This document shows positions 7,221 to 15,655 of a DNA stretch of 64,000 nt, one piece after another. This stretch comes from Thalassospira indica. Lineage in GTDB: Bacteria; Pseudomonadota; Alphaproteobacteria; Rhodospirillales; Thalassospiraceae. The stretch lies in contig NZ_CP031555.1 of NCBI RefSeq assembly GCF_003403095.1, positions 434,001 to 498,000 of the forward strand, in the 5' to 3' direction. The notes under the pieces were generated by a model. That model was not told the origin of the DNA and made no database searches. It saw only the letters and a program-made list of their open reading frames with translations. How positions within the stretch are numbered: the first letter of the stretch is position 1; each line of letters opens with the position of its first letter. A program made the position numbers and the translations under genes.

Positions 7221-8306
7221 ATGACGGGCAACGGGGCCATTGAATTGATTGCTGTCAGTAAATTCTACGGCAGCACACAGGCAGTGAAATCGATTGATCT
7301 GCAAATTCCGGCAGGGGCGTATTGCTGTTTGATTGGTCCGTCGGGGTGCGGCAAGTCAACCACGCTGCGCATGATTGCCGGTCATGAAGTGATCAGCGAG
7401 GGTGATCTTCTGATCGGGGATCGCAATGTGACCGAACTGCCGCCGGTCAAACGCGGCACGGCAATGATGTTTCAGAATTACGCACTTTTCCCGCACATGA
7501 CCTGTGCGGAGAACGTTGCCTTTGGCCTCAAGATGCAAGGTGTCTCCCCATCGGATCGTAAAGATCGGGCCAAAGAGATGTTGGCCCGGGTCCATATGGA
7601 GCAATTTGCAGATCGCAAGCCCGACCAGCTCTCTGGCGGGCAGCAGCAGCGTATTGCATTGGCGCGTTCGCTGATTACCGAGCCATCCGTGCTGTTGCTT
7701 GATGAGCCGCTTTCGGCCCTTGATCCGTTCCTGCGGGCGCGCATGCGTGATGAATTGCGCCGCCTTCAGCAGGAACTGGGCATTACATTCGTTCACGTCA
7801 CCCACGCCCAGGATGAGGCATTGGCCCTTTCGGATATGGTGGTCGTGATGGAAGACGGGATTATTCGCCAGAAAGGCACCCCGCACGAAATCTTCAACCA
7901 GCCCAAATCGCGCTTCATCGCAAACTTCATGGGCGGTCAGAACATCTTCAAAGGCACCGTTTCGGAATCCGGTCCGGCAGGCACGTTGCTTGCGCGCGGT
8001 CCGGACAGTTTCTTCCTGCCCGGATTTGCCGATGGCAAGGCGGGCGAGGACATCGAATTCACCATTCGTACCGACCTGATCGGTCTGGACGAAACGCCAC
8101 CAGAAGACAGCAAGAACGGTCAGATCCCTGTCGAAATTACCACGGTCGAATATCTCGGCCTGTGGGTCCGGATTGTCGCAACGACAGCCGACGGCAAGGA
8201 AATAACCCTAATGAAGACCGAAAGCGAATTTCGGCAGGCACCGGTCAGGCGACTGGACAAATTCATCGCCTATTGGAAGCCGGAACATGCCCATGTTCTG
8301 GCCTGA
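7221..8306 (+). CDS. ABC transporter ATP-binding protein, PotA-like
   Basis: A 361-residue cytoplasmic ATPase of the polyamine/opine/phosphonate importer class. Visible are Walker A GPSGCGKST, the Q-loop MMFQNYALFPH, signature LSGGQQQR, Walker B VLLLDEPLSALD and the switch histidine in HVTHAQDEA. After residue 240 a TOBE-type C-terminal domain follows, as in PotA. ATG 7221 is chosen (GGGTGAGCGG upstream) over an in-frame TTG at 7185 that lies inside a palindromic operator candidate. It is the first gene of a five-gene operon: ATPase, substrate-binding protein, two permeases, racemase. Confidence 0.93.
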   Translation: MTGNGAIELIAVSKFYGSTQAVKSIDLQIPAGAYCCLIGPSGCGKSTTLRMIAGHEVISEGDLLIGDRNVTELPPVKRGTAMMFQNYALFPHMTCAENVAFGLKMQGVSPSDRKDRAKEMLARVHMEQFADRKPDQLSGGQQQRIALARSLITEPSVLLLDEPLSALDPFLRARMRDELRRLQQELGITFVHVTHAQDEALALSDMVVVMEDGIIRQKGTPHEIFNQPKSRFIANFMGGQNIFKGTVSESGPAGTLLARGPDSFFLPGFADGKAGEDIEFTIRTDLIGLDETPPEDSKNGQIPVEITTVEYLGLWVRIVATTADGKEITLMKTESEFRQAPVRRLDKFIAYWKPEHAHVLA

Positions 8307-8342
8307 ATGAAATAAACCAACAAGCTATCAGGAGTGCTTCAC

Positions 8343-9659
8343 ATGACGATCGAAAAGAAAATTTCGAAGAAAACAATCGAGACGGAAACCGGCGTTTCAC
8401 GCCGTGGCTTCGTTAAGGGTGCAGCGGTTGTAACCGGTGCGGCTATCGGTTCGGGTGCCTTCACCGGCTTCCCGACCATCTGGGCGCAGAATATCAAGGA
8501 CGTTACCCTGCGTCAGTTCGGTACTGGTGTTTCGAACATCAACGCCGTTGCGGACAAGGTCAAAGAAGATCTTGGCTTTACCCTGCAGATGACTGCCCTT
8601 GATTCGGATGCGGTTGCCCAACGCGCCGTGACCCAGCCGAACTCGTTTGATATTGCCGATATCGAATACTGGATCTGTAAGAAGGTCTTCCCGGCCGGCA
8701 CCATGCAGCCGATGGATACCACCAAGCTGAAAAACTATCAGTACATCTCCAAGCTGTTCATTGATGGCAAACTGACCCCGGATTCAGAAATCGCGCAAGG
8801 TACAGCGCCGCATACGGTTGGCTTCGTTGAAGGTGCCGACAGTGTCGAGTTTGCATCTGCACCGACCCAGTGGATGACCCTGATCCCGACCATTTATAAC
8901 GCAGATACCCTTGGTATTCGCCCCGACCTGATTGATCGCGAAATCACCAGCTGGGCCGATCTGCTTGATCCGGCATTCAAGGGCAAGGCATCGATCCTGA
9001 ACATTCCGTCGATTGGTATCATGGATGCGGCGATGGTGTGCGAAGCCATGGGCGAAGTCACCTATGGCGATAAGGGCAACATGACCCAGGAAGAAATCGA
9101 CAAGACCATCGCGGTCATGATCGATGCCAAGAAAGCCGGTCAGTTCCGCGCCTTCTGGAAGAGCTTCGATGAGTCGGTCAACCTGATGGCATCTGGCGAA
9201 GTTGTTATTCAGTCCATGTGGTCGCCGGCCGTTGCCGCGGTCCGTTCCAAAGGCATCGCCTGCAAATACCAGCCGCTTAAGGAAGGGTATCGTGCATGGG
9301 GCGGCGGCATCGGTCTTGCCAAGCACCTTTCGGGTCTCGAGCTTGAAGCAGCGTACGAATATATCGACTGGTACCTGTCGGGCTGGGTTGGTGCGTATCT
9401 TAACCGTCAGGGTTACTACAGCGCAGCACCGGAAACCGCGAAGAAGTTCATGTCCGAAGACGAGTGGGGCTTCTGGATGGAAGGCAAAGCCGCCGAGGGC
9501 GACATCCTTTCCCCGGAAGGCAAGGTCATGGAAAAAGCTGGTGCGGTTCGCGATGGCGGTTCCTACGAAGAGCGTATGGGCTCGGTCGCGTGCTGGAACT
9601 CCGTCATGGACGAGAACAAGCACATGGTCCGCAAGTGGAACGAATTCATCGCAGCATAA
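8343..9659 (+). CDS. ABC transporter substrate-binding protein (Tat-exported)
   Basis: A 438-residue extracellular solute-binding protein of the spermidine/putrescine (PotD/F) class. The N-terminus has a twin-arginine motif, SRRGFVKG, near residue 20, followed by an alanine/glycine-rich hydrophobic stretch and a likely cleavage site near WAQ, so it should be exported folded by Tat. The mature part binds the transported solute in the periplasm. ATG 8343 is preceded by AGGAG. Codon usage is the strong, C-ending kind seen in highly expressed genes. A stem-loop follows the stop. Specificity is not evident; the downstream racemase hints at a chiral amino-acid or hydantoin-like ligand. Confidence 0.9.
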   Translation: MTIEKKISKKTIETETGVSRRGFVKGAAVVTGAAIGSGAFTGFPTIWAQNIKDVTLRQFGTGVSNINAVADKVKEDLGFTLQMTALDSDAVAQRAVTQPNSFDIADIEYWICKKVFPAGTMQPMDTTKLKNYQYISKLFIDGKLTPDSEIAQGTAPHTVGFVEGADSVEFASAPTQWMTLIPTIYNADTLGIRPDLIDREITSWADLLDPAFKGKASILNIPSIGIMDAAMVCEAMGEVTYGDKGNMTQEEIDKTIAVMIDAKKAGQFRAFWKSFDESVNLMASGEVVIQSMWSPAVAAVRSKGIACKYQPLKEGYRAWGGGIGLAKHLSGLELEAAYEYIDWYLSGWVGAYLNRQGYYSAAPETAKKFMSEDEWGFWMEGKAAEGDILSPEGKVMEKAGAVRDGGSYEERMGSVACWNSVMDENKHMVRKWNEFIAA

Positions 9660-9678
9660 TCTGCGACGGACTTTGGGT

Positions 9679-9700
9679 GGGCGCGGCTTTGTCCGCGCCC
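9679..9700 (+). repeat. Stem-loop after the substrate-binding protein gene
   Basis: A perfect 8-bp GC stem, GGGCGCGG-CTTTGT-CCGCGCCC, sits 20 bases after the substrate-binding protein stop, with no U-run. Such hairpins inside transporter operons often protect the binding-protein mRNA and lower expression of the downstream permeases. That role is inferred. Confidence 0.6.
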
Positions 9701-9806
9701 GTCACCCCGACTTTCTGATTTTACGTTTTCAATTTTCCGACAGCATGTCGGGCCCATTTATTCGTTTTTACTTTTTGGTTTTCTGGCAGGGTTTCAAGGA
9801 CAGAGC

Positions 9807-10664
9807 ATGGCTTCTGATACGTCAAAAAGATCGTCCTATTTCCTGATCTCGCCGATGGCGCTGATCTTTGCGGTGTTTCTTGTCATCCCGCTTCTGACCA
9901 TTGTTGTGGTCAGTTTCTGGGATTATGACGAATATCGCATCCTGCCGGACTTCATTTTAGAGAACTACAAGTACCTGCTCGGCTCCGCGGTCACCTGGAG
10001 CATCTATCTCAACACCCTGAAATACGCCGTTCTGACCTGGGTCTTTACCCTGCTGATCGGGTTTACGGTGGCCTATTTCCTGGCGTTTCATGTGCGCAGT
10101 CTGACCTGGCAGATCGTTTTGTTCATGCTGTGCACCATTCCGTTCTGGACGTCGAACATCATTCGCATGATTTCGTGGATCCCTTTCCTTGGGCGTAACG
10201 GGCTTTTGAACTCTGCCCTGATCAATCTCGGGATTGTCGATCAGCCGCTTGAATTCCTTCTGTTTTCCGATTTCGCAGTCGTGTTGGCAGATGTCCACCT
10301 TTACACCCTGTTCATGGTGGTGCCGATCTTCAATTCCATGATGCGCATCGACCGGTCCTTGATCGAGGCGGCGCGTGATGCCGGGGCCAGCGGGTTCGAG
10401 ACGTTGAAATCCGTCATCGTTCCGCTGTCCAAACCGGGCATAGCCATCGGGTCGATCTTTGTCATCACGGTGGTGATGGGCGATTTCATCACGGTCCGTT
10501 TGATGAGTGGCGGACAGAGTGCCTCGGTCGGTTTGCAGATTTCCAATGAAATCGGACTTCTGCAGTATCCGGCGGCAGCCGCCAGTGCGGTGGTGTTGCT
10601 GATCACGGTTTTGCTGATCGTGACCGCGTTGTTGCGTCTTGTTGATATCCGCAAGGAGCTGTGA
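9807..10664 (+). CDS. ABC transporter permease, PotB-like
   Basis: A 285-residue inner-membrane permease with about six transmembrane helices. It carries the binding-protein-dependent transport (EAA) loop IEAARDAGASGFETLKSVIVPLSKPG around residues 188-213, which contacts the ATPase. AAGGAC precedes the ATG. Length and N-terminal region (SPMALIFAVFLVIPLLTIVVVSFWDYDEY) match PotB/PotH-type permeases. It pairs with the following permease, whose start region overlaps its stop, and with the ATPase and Tat-exported binding protein upstream. Confidence 0.92.
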   Translation: MASDTSKRSSYFLISPMALIFAVFLVIPLLTIVVVSFWDYDEYRILPDFILENYKYLLGSAVTWSIYLNTLKYAVLTWVFTLLIGFTVAYFLAFHVRSLTWQIVLFMLCTIPFWTSNIIRMISWIPFLGRNGLLNSALINLGIVDQPLEFLLFSDFAVVLADVHLYTLFMVVPIFNSMMRIDRSLIEAARDAGASGFETLKSVIVPLSKPGIAIGSIFVITVVMGDFITVRLMSGGQSASVGLQISNEIGLLQYPAAAASAVVLLITVLLIVTALLRLVDIRKEL

Positions 10665-10666
10665 TC

Positions 10667-11503
10667 ATGGCATTACTCACCAAAACCCGTGAACGCCGTC
10701 CAACCAGCTTTTATTTCCTTGCGGCATTTTTTGCGCTGTTCGTGCTGTTTCTTTATGGCCCGATGCTGACGATCTTCATTCTGTCCTTCCAGGGGGAGAA
10801 TGGCGGTTTGACCTTCCCGATGAACGGGTTCTCGTTCCACTGGTTTGGCAATCTGTTTGAACAACAGGCCGTGGGTGATTTTGGTGGATCGTTCAGCAGA
10901 TCGCTTAAACTTGGCCTGATTGTCATGGTGGTCACGGTTGTCGTGTCCTTCATGGCCGGTCTTGCATTCCGCAAGCGGTTCCGGGGCGACAGCGTGATTT
11001 TTTATCTGGCGATTGCCAGCCTGATTGTGCCGTCGATCCTGATTTCGCTGGGCATCGGTTTGCTGTTCAATATCGTTGAATGGCAGCCGCAATGGTTTAC
11101 CTCGGCCCTTGGTGCGCATCTGACATGGACGTTCCCGTTCGGTCTTCTGATCATGTTTGCGGTGTTTAACCGGTTTGATCCGTCTTATGAGGAAGCCGCG
11201 CGCGATCTGGGCGCAAGCAACTGGCAAACCATTCAATATGTTGTTTTGCCAATGGTGGGGCCAAGCCTGATCGGGGTTGCGATGTTCTCGTTCACCCTGT
11301 CCTACGACGAATTTGCCCGCACCTTGATGACGGCTGGCGCGCTCAATACCCTGCCGCTTGAGATCTATGGCATGACAACCAACGTCACCACGCCGGTGCT
11401 TTATGCACTGGGCACGGTGACCACCGGGTTCTCGTTCCTGGTGATTGCACTGGCATTGGGCACTGTTGCCATCATGCGCCGTCGCAAAGGACAAAAAGCA
11501 TGA
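10667..11503 (+). CDS. ABC transporter permease, PotC-like
   Basis: A 278-residue inner-membrane permease with about six transmembrane helices and an EAA loop (YEEAARDLGASNWQTIQYVVLPMVGP, around residues 173-198). The ATG at 10667 has AAGGAG at eight bases. A GTG at 10661 overlapping the upstream stop is possible but too close to that site. It is the second permease of the PotABCD-like importer. Its stop overlaps the start of the racemase gene (ATGA), indicating translational coupling. Confidence 0.92.
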   Translation: MALLTKTRERRPTSFYFLAAFFALFVLFLYGPMLTIFILSFQGENGGLTFPMNGFSFHWFGNLFEQQAVGDFGGSFSRSLKLGLIVMVVTVVVSFMAGLAFRKRFRGDSVIFYLAIASLIVPSILISLGIGLLFNIVEWQPQWFTSALGAHLTWTFPFGLLIMFAVFNRFDPSYEEAARDLGASNWQTIQYVVLPMVGPSLIGVAMFSFTLSYDEFARTLMTAGALNTLPLEIYGMTTNVTTPVLYALGTVTTGFSFLVIALALGTVAIMRRRKGQKA

Positions 11504-12258
11504 GCCGCATTGCCGTCATTAACCCCAACTTGTCGACCGGCTTTACCAAAAAGGTGGGTGAACAGGCGCGAAGGATTGTTGGGCCGACAACACAGGTTTT
11601 AGCGCTCAACCCGACTTTCGGGCCGGATAGTATTGAGGGCTATTACGATGAGGCCTTTGCCAGTGTCGGGTTGCTTTCGGTTATTCGCGAACTTGAGGCT
11701 GCACCCGAACAGGAATCTGATCCAATCGGCGGCTATGTGGTTGCGTGCTTTGATGATACCGGGGTGGATGCCGCGCGCTGCCTGACCGGTGCGCCGGTGC
11801 TGGGGCTATGCGAGGCGGCATTGCATATGGCGGCCGCCGTGTCATCGCGCTTTGCGATTGTCACCCCGATGCCGGTTTCGGTCCGGCCGCTTGAACATCT
11901 GGTGTCGAAATACGGGGCATCATCGCAATGTGTCGTCCGGGCTGCCGGTGTGCGGACGCTGGATTTCGAAGGGGCCAATGCCAAGGCGGCATATACTGCG
12001 CTTAAAAAGCAGGCGGAGATTTGCCTTGCTGATGATTATGCCGAGGCGATTGTTCTGGGCTGTGCGGGAATGACCGATATCGCTGATCGCCTGACCGAGG
12101 AGCTTGGCGTGCCGGTGATTGACGGGGTCAGTGCCGCGGTTAAGATGATCGAGGCCATGGCGTTTCTGGGGCTTCGTACCAGCAAGGTCGGTGCCTATGC
12201 CAAGCCGCCGCTTAAGGCGTACCACGGCATGTTTGCGGACTTTGCGCCGCAGGGCTGA
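11500..12258 (+). CDS. Asp/Glu/hydantoin racemase family protein
   Basis: A 252-residue cytoplasmic cofactor-independent racemase. The two catalytic cysteines are visible in VACFDDTG (about Cys84) and VLGCAGM (about Cys188), the pattern of hydantoin and allantoin racemases (HyuE/HpxA) rather than of glutamate racemase MurI. The start is NPNLSTGFTKKV, also typical for that group. It overlaps the last permease gene by four bases, so the transported compound is likely its substrate or a precursor: a hydantoin, allantoin or D-amino-acid derivative. No hydantoinase or allantoinase gene is visible in the window. Confidence 0.85.
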   Translation: MSRIAVINPNLSTGFTKKVGEQARRIVGPTTQVLALNPTFGPDSIEGYYDEAFASVGLLSVIRELEAAPEQESDPIGGYVVACFDDTGVDAARCLTGAPVLGLCEAALHMAAAVSSRFAIVTPMPVSVRPLEHLVSKYGASSQCVVRAAGVRTLDFEGANAKAAYTALKKQAEICLADDYAEAIVLGCAGMTDIADRLTEELGVPVIDGVSAAVKMIEAMAFLGLRTSKVGAYAKPPLKAYHGMFADFAPQG

Positions 12259-12280
12259 CCGGCAGAAGACCGTTATCAGA

Positions 12281-12952
12281 TCAGGTTTGTTTGAGTGCGT
12301 GTTCCACCTCGGACAGGTGGCGGCGCATGGCGTCTTCGGCGCGTTTGGGGTCGCGCTGTTCGATCGCGTTGATGATATCGCGATGCTGGGCGCTGAGTTC
12401 TTCGATTAATGTGTCTGAATGGCTGCTTTCACGCAGGCGTGCCCATGCCGCTTCGCGGCGGACCGCATTGACGGCCTCAAACACCGCCAGAAACAGCGTA
12501 TTCTTGACCGATTCGGCCAGGCGCTGATGAAAGGCGGCATCCCATTTTTCGTATTCGGCCTGTGTGGTCGCACGGGCGGCCTTTTCGACCATGCTGCGCA
12601 TGGCGTCGATATCGCCTTGTGAGGCGCGAAGGGCAGCGAACCGGGCCATCGATGGTTCGATTTCCTGACGGACTTCCATGATTTCAAACGGGCTGGTTTT
12701 GGTGGCCAGTCCTTCAAGCTTGCGCAGGCGCGGGGTCGGCGGGGTGCCAACAAAGGTACCCTGACCCTGACGACGCCAGATCAGGCCTTCGGTTTCAAGT
12801 TGATCGAGCGCCTTGCGAAGGGCGCGGCGACCGACATCAAGCTGTTCGGCAAGGGTGCGTTCGGCGATCACACGCCCGTCCTTCACAAAGTCCCCCTGTG
12901 CAAAGCCGGTCTTGAGCTTTTCTGCCAGCGCCTGGGTCGCGAATTCAGTCAT
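12281..12952 (-). CDS. GntR family regulator (FadR/FCD subfamily)
   Basis: A 223-residue regulator. The winged helix-turn-helix covers about residues 10-75 (ERTLAEQLDVGRRALRKALDQLETEGLIWRRQGQGTFV), then comes an FCD ligand domain with AAFHQRLAESVKN and a C-terminal MRRHLSEVEHAL. It is convergent with the racemase gene (22-base gap) and lies ahead of a TauE/SafE gene on the same strand. Inverted repeats built on CCAAT/ATTGG occur upstream of it and again in the tauE/tctC intergenic space, so it probably controls those genes and itself. Confidence 0.9.
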   Translation of the reverse strand: MTEFATQALAEKLKTGFAQGDFVKDGRVIAERTLAEQLDVGRRALRKALDQLETEGLIWRRQGQGTFVGTPPTPRLRKLEGLATKTSPFEIMEVRQEIEPSMARFAALRASQGDIDAMRSMVEKAARATTQAEYEKWDAAFHQRLAESVKNTLFLAVFEAVNAVRREAAWARLRESSHSDTLIEELSAQHRDIINAIEQRDPKRAEDAMRRHLSEVEHALKQT

Positions 12953-13005
12953 GGTTTTTGGTCATTTTTTATGGCGTTTCTATCGACGTTTCCAAATGCG
13001 TTTCT

Positions 13006-13045
13006 ATTGGCGAACCAATGCGCACCTATCATTGTAAGCCATTGG
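13006..13045. promoter_or_regulatory. CCAAT/ATTGG inverted repeats upstream of GntR gene
   Basis: ATTGG-CGAA-CCAAT is a perfect dyad at 13006-13019, and CCAATG (13015-13020) pairs with CATTGG at 13040-13045. They lie about 55-95 bases upstream of the GntR start. The same CCAA/TTGG theme recurs in two further dyads near 13950-14112, suggesting a common operator. Confidence 0.5.
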
Positions 13046-13103
13046 TTTATCTAAGAACAAGCATATACAATTCCTGTTTGTTCCCAGATGTTTGCAAGGA
13101 CGT

Positions 13104-13937
13104 CTAGCTCAGAAGGTCATAGAACATCCGCGCAGACGTGATCGCCAGAAACAGGCCAAAGCACATGCGCAATGCCCGGCGCGGAATGGTGTGGGCTATG
13201 CGTGCCCCGATCGGGGCGCACAGTACCGTCATCGGTATAAGCAGGGCCGCCGCCAGAACATTGACATAGCCAATTGAAAATGGCGGGCGACCATCGACGC
13301 CAATGCCCGACATCGCATAGCCGATGGTACCGGGAAGGGCGATGATAAGGCCGATGGCGGCTGATGTGCCAACTGCGCGGCGGATGTCATAGCCAAGGAA
13401 ATTCAGCACTGGCACACAGATGGTACCACCACCAATCCCCATCATCGCCGACAGGCTGCCGGCAATAACGCCAAGCACAGCCCAAACGGATTTCGGCGGG
13501 TTTTTGGTCTCGTTGGTTTCACGGTCCTTTACGAGGATCATGTTGCCAGCAACGATCAGCGCCACCACAGCAAACACGATGGTCAGAACCTGGCCATCGG
13601 CCAGGCCGCCGATGGTTGTGCCGAGGATGACACCGACGATTATGGCCGGACCCCAATGTTTGAGAAGGGCAGTATCAACAGAGCCTTTTTTATAGTGGCT
13701 GCGGGTTGATGAAATTGCTGTGGCAATGATTGTGGTCAGCGACGTGGCAACGGCGACCTGCATGCGCAAGGATTCGTCGACCCCCATGGTGGTCAGAAAA
13801 TGATACAGCACCGGGACAATCACGATCCCGCCGCCAACACCAAGCAGACCGGCCATGATCCCGCCAACGACGCCAGCAAACAGCATGGCCACGCCCCAGA
13901 CGAGATAAAGGCTCATTGCGCCATCCATTTCAAACAT
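13104..13937 (-). CDS. Sulfite exporter TauE/SafE family protein
   Basis: A 277-residue polytopic membrane protein with about eight hydrophobic segments. The duplicated family motif is visible as GGIMAGLLGVGGGIVIVPVL near the N-terminus and SAMMGIGGGTICVPVL in the middle. The family moves sulfite, sulfonates or other organic anions across the inner membrane. ATG 13937 is chosen; a TTG at 13946 has no site, and ATG 13916 is also possible. It is divergent from tctCBA across a 210-base space rich in inverted repeats. It may transport the same or a derived compound. Confidence 0.88.
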   Translation of the reverse strand: MFEMDGAMSLYLVWGVAMLFAGVVGGIMAGLLGVGGGIVIVPVLYHFLTTMGVDESLRMQVAVATSLTTIIATAISSTRSHYKKGSVDTALLKHWGPAIIVGVILGTTIGGLADGQVLTIVFAVVALIVAGNMILVKDRETNETKNPPKSVWAVLGVIAGSLSAMMGIGGGTICVPVLNFLGYDIRRAVGTSAAIGLIIALPGTIGYAMSGIGVDGRPPFSIGYVNVLAAALLIPMTVLCAPIGARIAHTIPRRALRMCFGLFLAITSARMFYDLLS

Positions 13938-13949
13938 TCGAACCAATCC

Positions 13950-13982
13950 GTACCAATTATGTTAAAATCTGATAATTGGTAC
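13950..13982. promoter_or_regulatory. Perfect 11-bp inverted repeat, tauE/tctC intergenic
   Basis: GTACCAATTAT and ATAATTGGTAC form a perfect 11-bp dyad separated by 11 bases, only 13 bases upstream of the TauE/SafE start. This is very likely a protein-binding site. It shares the ACCAAT/ATTGGT core with the dyads before the GntR gene and before tctC. Confidence 0.65.
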
Positions 13983-14091
13983 TATCCTCTTTTAGCAGGA
14001 ATGTTCAATAAAATCCTTATAAGTGGAAGGATATTATTTTGCGCTTGCAGAATTGGTTTGTTGCTGCCAACAATATGTCGAGAATGTGACC

Positions 14092-14112
14092 GAACCAAAA
14101 GTTTATTGGTTC
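14092..14112. promoter_or_regulatory. Inverted repeat upstream of tctC
   Basis: GAACCAA-(7)-TTGGTTC is a perfect 7-bp dyad, 36 bases upstream of the tctC start. It shares the ACCAA/TTGGT theme with the other candidate GntR operators of this cluster. Confidence 0.55.
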
Positions 14113-14147
14113 AGAGGTTAATGGCGTGACATCAGGAGGCAATATAT

Positions 14148-15092
14148 ATGTTCCGCAAGATTGCAGTTGCTGCCGGTTTGCTGGCAGCAGCCGTCGCAGG
14201 TCCGGCTCAGGCGCAGGATTATCCCGAAAAACCGATCGAATTCATCGTGCCCTGGGGGCCGGGTGGCGGCAGTGATACCCTGATGCGCATTGTCGCGCAG
14301 GGCCTGGCGGAAGAAACTGGCGAAGCGGTTCCGGTCATCAATATGCCTGGCGTTGGTGGCAATGTTGGTCTGGCCGAATTTGCCAAGCGTCCGGCAGATG
14401 GCTACACCATTTCGCAGATCCATGAAGGTCTTCTGATTGCCAACGGTACCGGCATCACCGAACTGAACTGGGACAGCTTCATGCCGATCGCGCTGGTGAC
14501 CTCGTCGCCGCAGTATCTGACGCTTTCGAAGAACGACAATTTTTCGAACTTTGAGGAAATGGTTGCCTTTGCCAAGGAACACCCGGGTGCCGTGCGCGCT
14601 GGTGTGACCCTTGCTGGTGTGCCGCATCTTCACATGGCAATGATCGAAGACGCGTTTGGCATTCAGTTCTCCTATGTCGGTTATGAAGGAACCGGTCAGC
14701 GTATTCGTGCGCTGGTGGGTGGTAACATTGACGTGGCAATCGGTGATGTGTCTTCGGCCGGTCAGTTTGTTGAAAACGGCGATCTGATCTTTGCGGCTGT
14801 TGGTATGCCCGAACGTACCGCCGATGCGCCGGATGTTCCGACATTTGGTGAACTTGGTCACGATCTTGATCTGGCTGTGACCCGCGGTGTCGTTCTGCCT
14901 AAAGGAACCCCGCAGGAAATCGCCGATGCCCTTGAAGCAGACCTTGCAAAGGTCATGCAAAAAGAAGACGTCCGCACCAAGATCAAGAATGTTGGTTCCG
15001 AGGCGATGTTCCTTGGCCAGGAAAAATACAAAGCCTATCTCAGCAAACTGTCTGAAACCGTTGACCGTCTGGTTGGCAAGCTCGCAGGATGA
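14148..15092 (+). CDS. tctC: Tripartite tricarboxylate transporter substrate-binding protein
   Basis: A 314-residue periplasmic binding protein of the TctC/Bug family. It has a clear Sec signal peptide (KIAVAAGLLAAAVAGPAQAQ, cleavage near residue 24), then the family start DYPEKPIEFIVPWGPGGGSDTLMR and the loop PGVGGNVGLAEFAKRPADGYT. It captures a carboxylate-type solute for the TctAB membrane components encoded next. AGGAGG precedes the ATG, and the stop overlaps the start of tctB (ATGA). Bug proteins bind many organic acids, so the ligand cannot be read from sequence. Confidence 0.93.
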   Translation: MFRKIAVAAGLLAAAVAGPAQAQDYPEKPIEFIVPWGPGGGSDTLMRIVAQGLAEETGEAVPVINMPGVGGNVGLAEFAKRPADGYTISQIHEGLLIANGTGITELNWDSFMPIALVTSSPQYLTLSKNDNFSNFEEMVAFAKEHPGAVRAGVTLAGVPHLHMAMIEDAFGIQFSYVGYEGTGQRIRALVGGNIDVAIGDVSSAGQFVENGDLIFAAVGMPERTADAPDVPTFGELGHDLDLAVTRGVVLPKGTPQEIADALEADLAKVMQKEDVRTKIKNVGSEAMFLGQEKYKAYLSKLSETVDRLVGKLAG

Positions 15093-15640
15093 CAAACGGG
15101 ACTGAGAAATCAGCAGCAGCGGGTGCACCGGCACCCGCTGCTTCTCGTGCAAGAACCGAGTTCGCACGGCTGATTTCATATATCGTGTTCGGTTTGGGAT
15201 CGGTTTATCTGTCGCTGCGTGCTGGCGAACTGCCGACATCGCGCTGGGAACCACTTGGTGCCGGATCCTTCCCGCAACTGGTCTTTGCTGTTCTGGCGGT
15301 TCTGTGCCTGATAACGGCTGTTCGCGCCATCATCGATATCCGCAAGGCCGGTCGGCTTGATGGTCTGCTTGAAGGCCTTTGCGGCTGGCTCAAGATGCGC
15401 CGGTTCTCCTTTGCGCTGTTTGGTTTGCTGGTTGTTTATCTTGGCGTCTTGCCGATTGCCGGTTTTTCGCTGGCGACCTTTGTGTTTTTGCTGATCACCC
15501 AGTTGATGATCGCAGGCATTTCGAAAAAGACCGTCATTCAGTCTGTGATCGCCGCCCTGATTTTCTCGGTTGGTTTAAATCTGCTGTTTGCCGAAGTCTT
15601 TAACGTGTTTCTCCCGCGCGGCATGCTGTTTGCGGGCTAA
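15089..15640 (+). CDS. tctB: Tripartite tricarboxylate transporter small membrane subunit
   Basis: A 183-residue inner-membrane protein with four hydrophobic helices and the TctB-typical motif GELPTSRWEPLGAGSFPQL after helix 1, then FALFGLLVVYLGVLPIAGF. It is the small permease component that works with TctA and the binding protein TctC. The gene overlaps tctC by four bases and lies 15 bases before tctA. Confidence 0.9.
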   Translation: MTNGTEKSAAAGAPAPAASRARTEFARLISYIVFGLGSVYLSLRAGELPTSRWEPLGAGSFPQLVFAVLAVLCLITAVRAIIDIRKAGRLDGLLEGLCGWLKMRRFSFALFGLLVVYLGVLPIAGFSLATFVFLLITQLMIAGISKKTVIQSVIAALIFSVGLNLLFAEVFNVFLPRGMLFAG

Positions 15641-15655
15641 CAAAAGTTTACGATC

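Noticed and set aside
8784..9623. Minus-strand open frame of 279 codons opposite the ABC binding protein
   Set aside because: Mirror of a highly expressed gene with C-ending codons, which leaves long antisense frames.
14118..15254. Minus-strand open frame of 378 codons opposite tctC
   Set aside because: Shadow of the signal-peptide-bearing tctC gene; low-complexity translation and no ribosome binding site.
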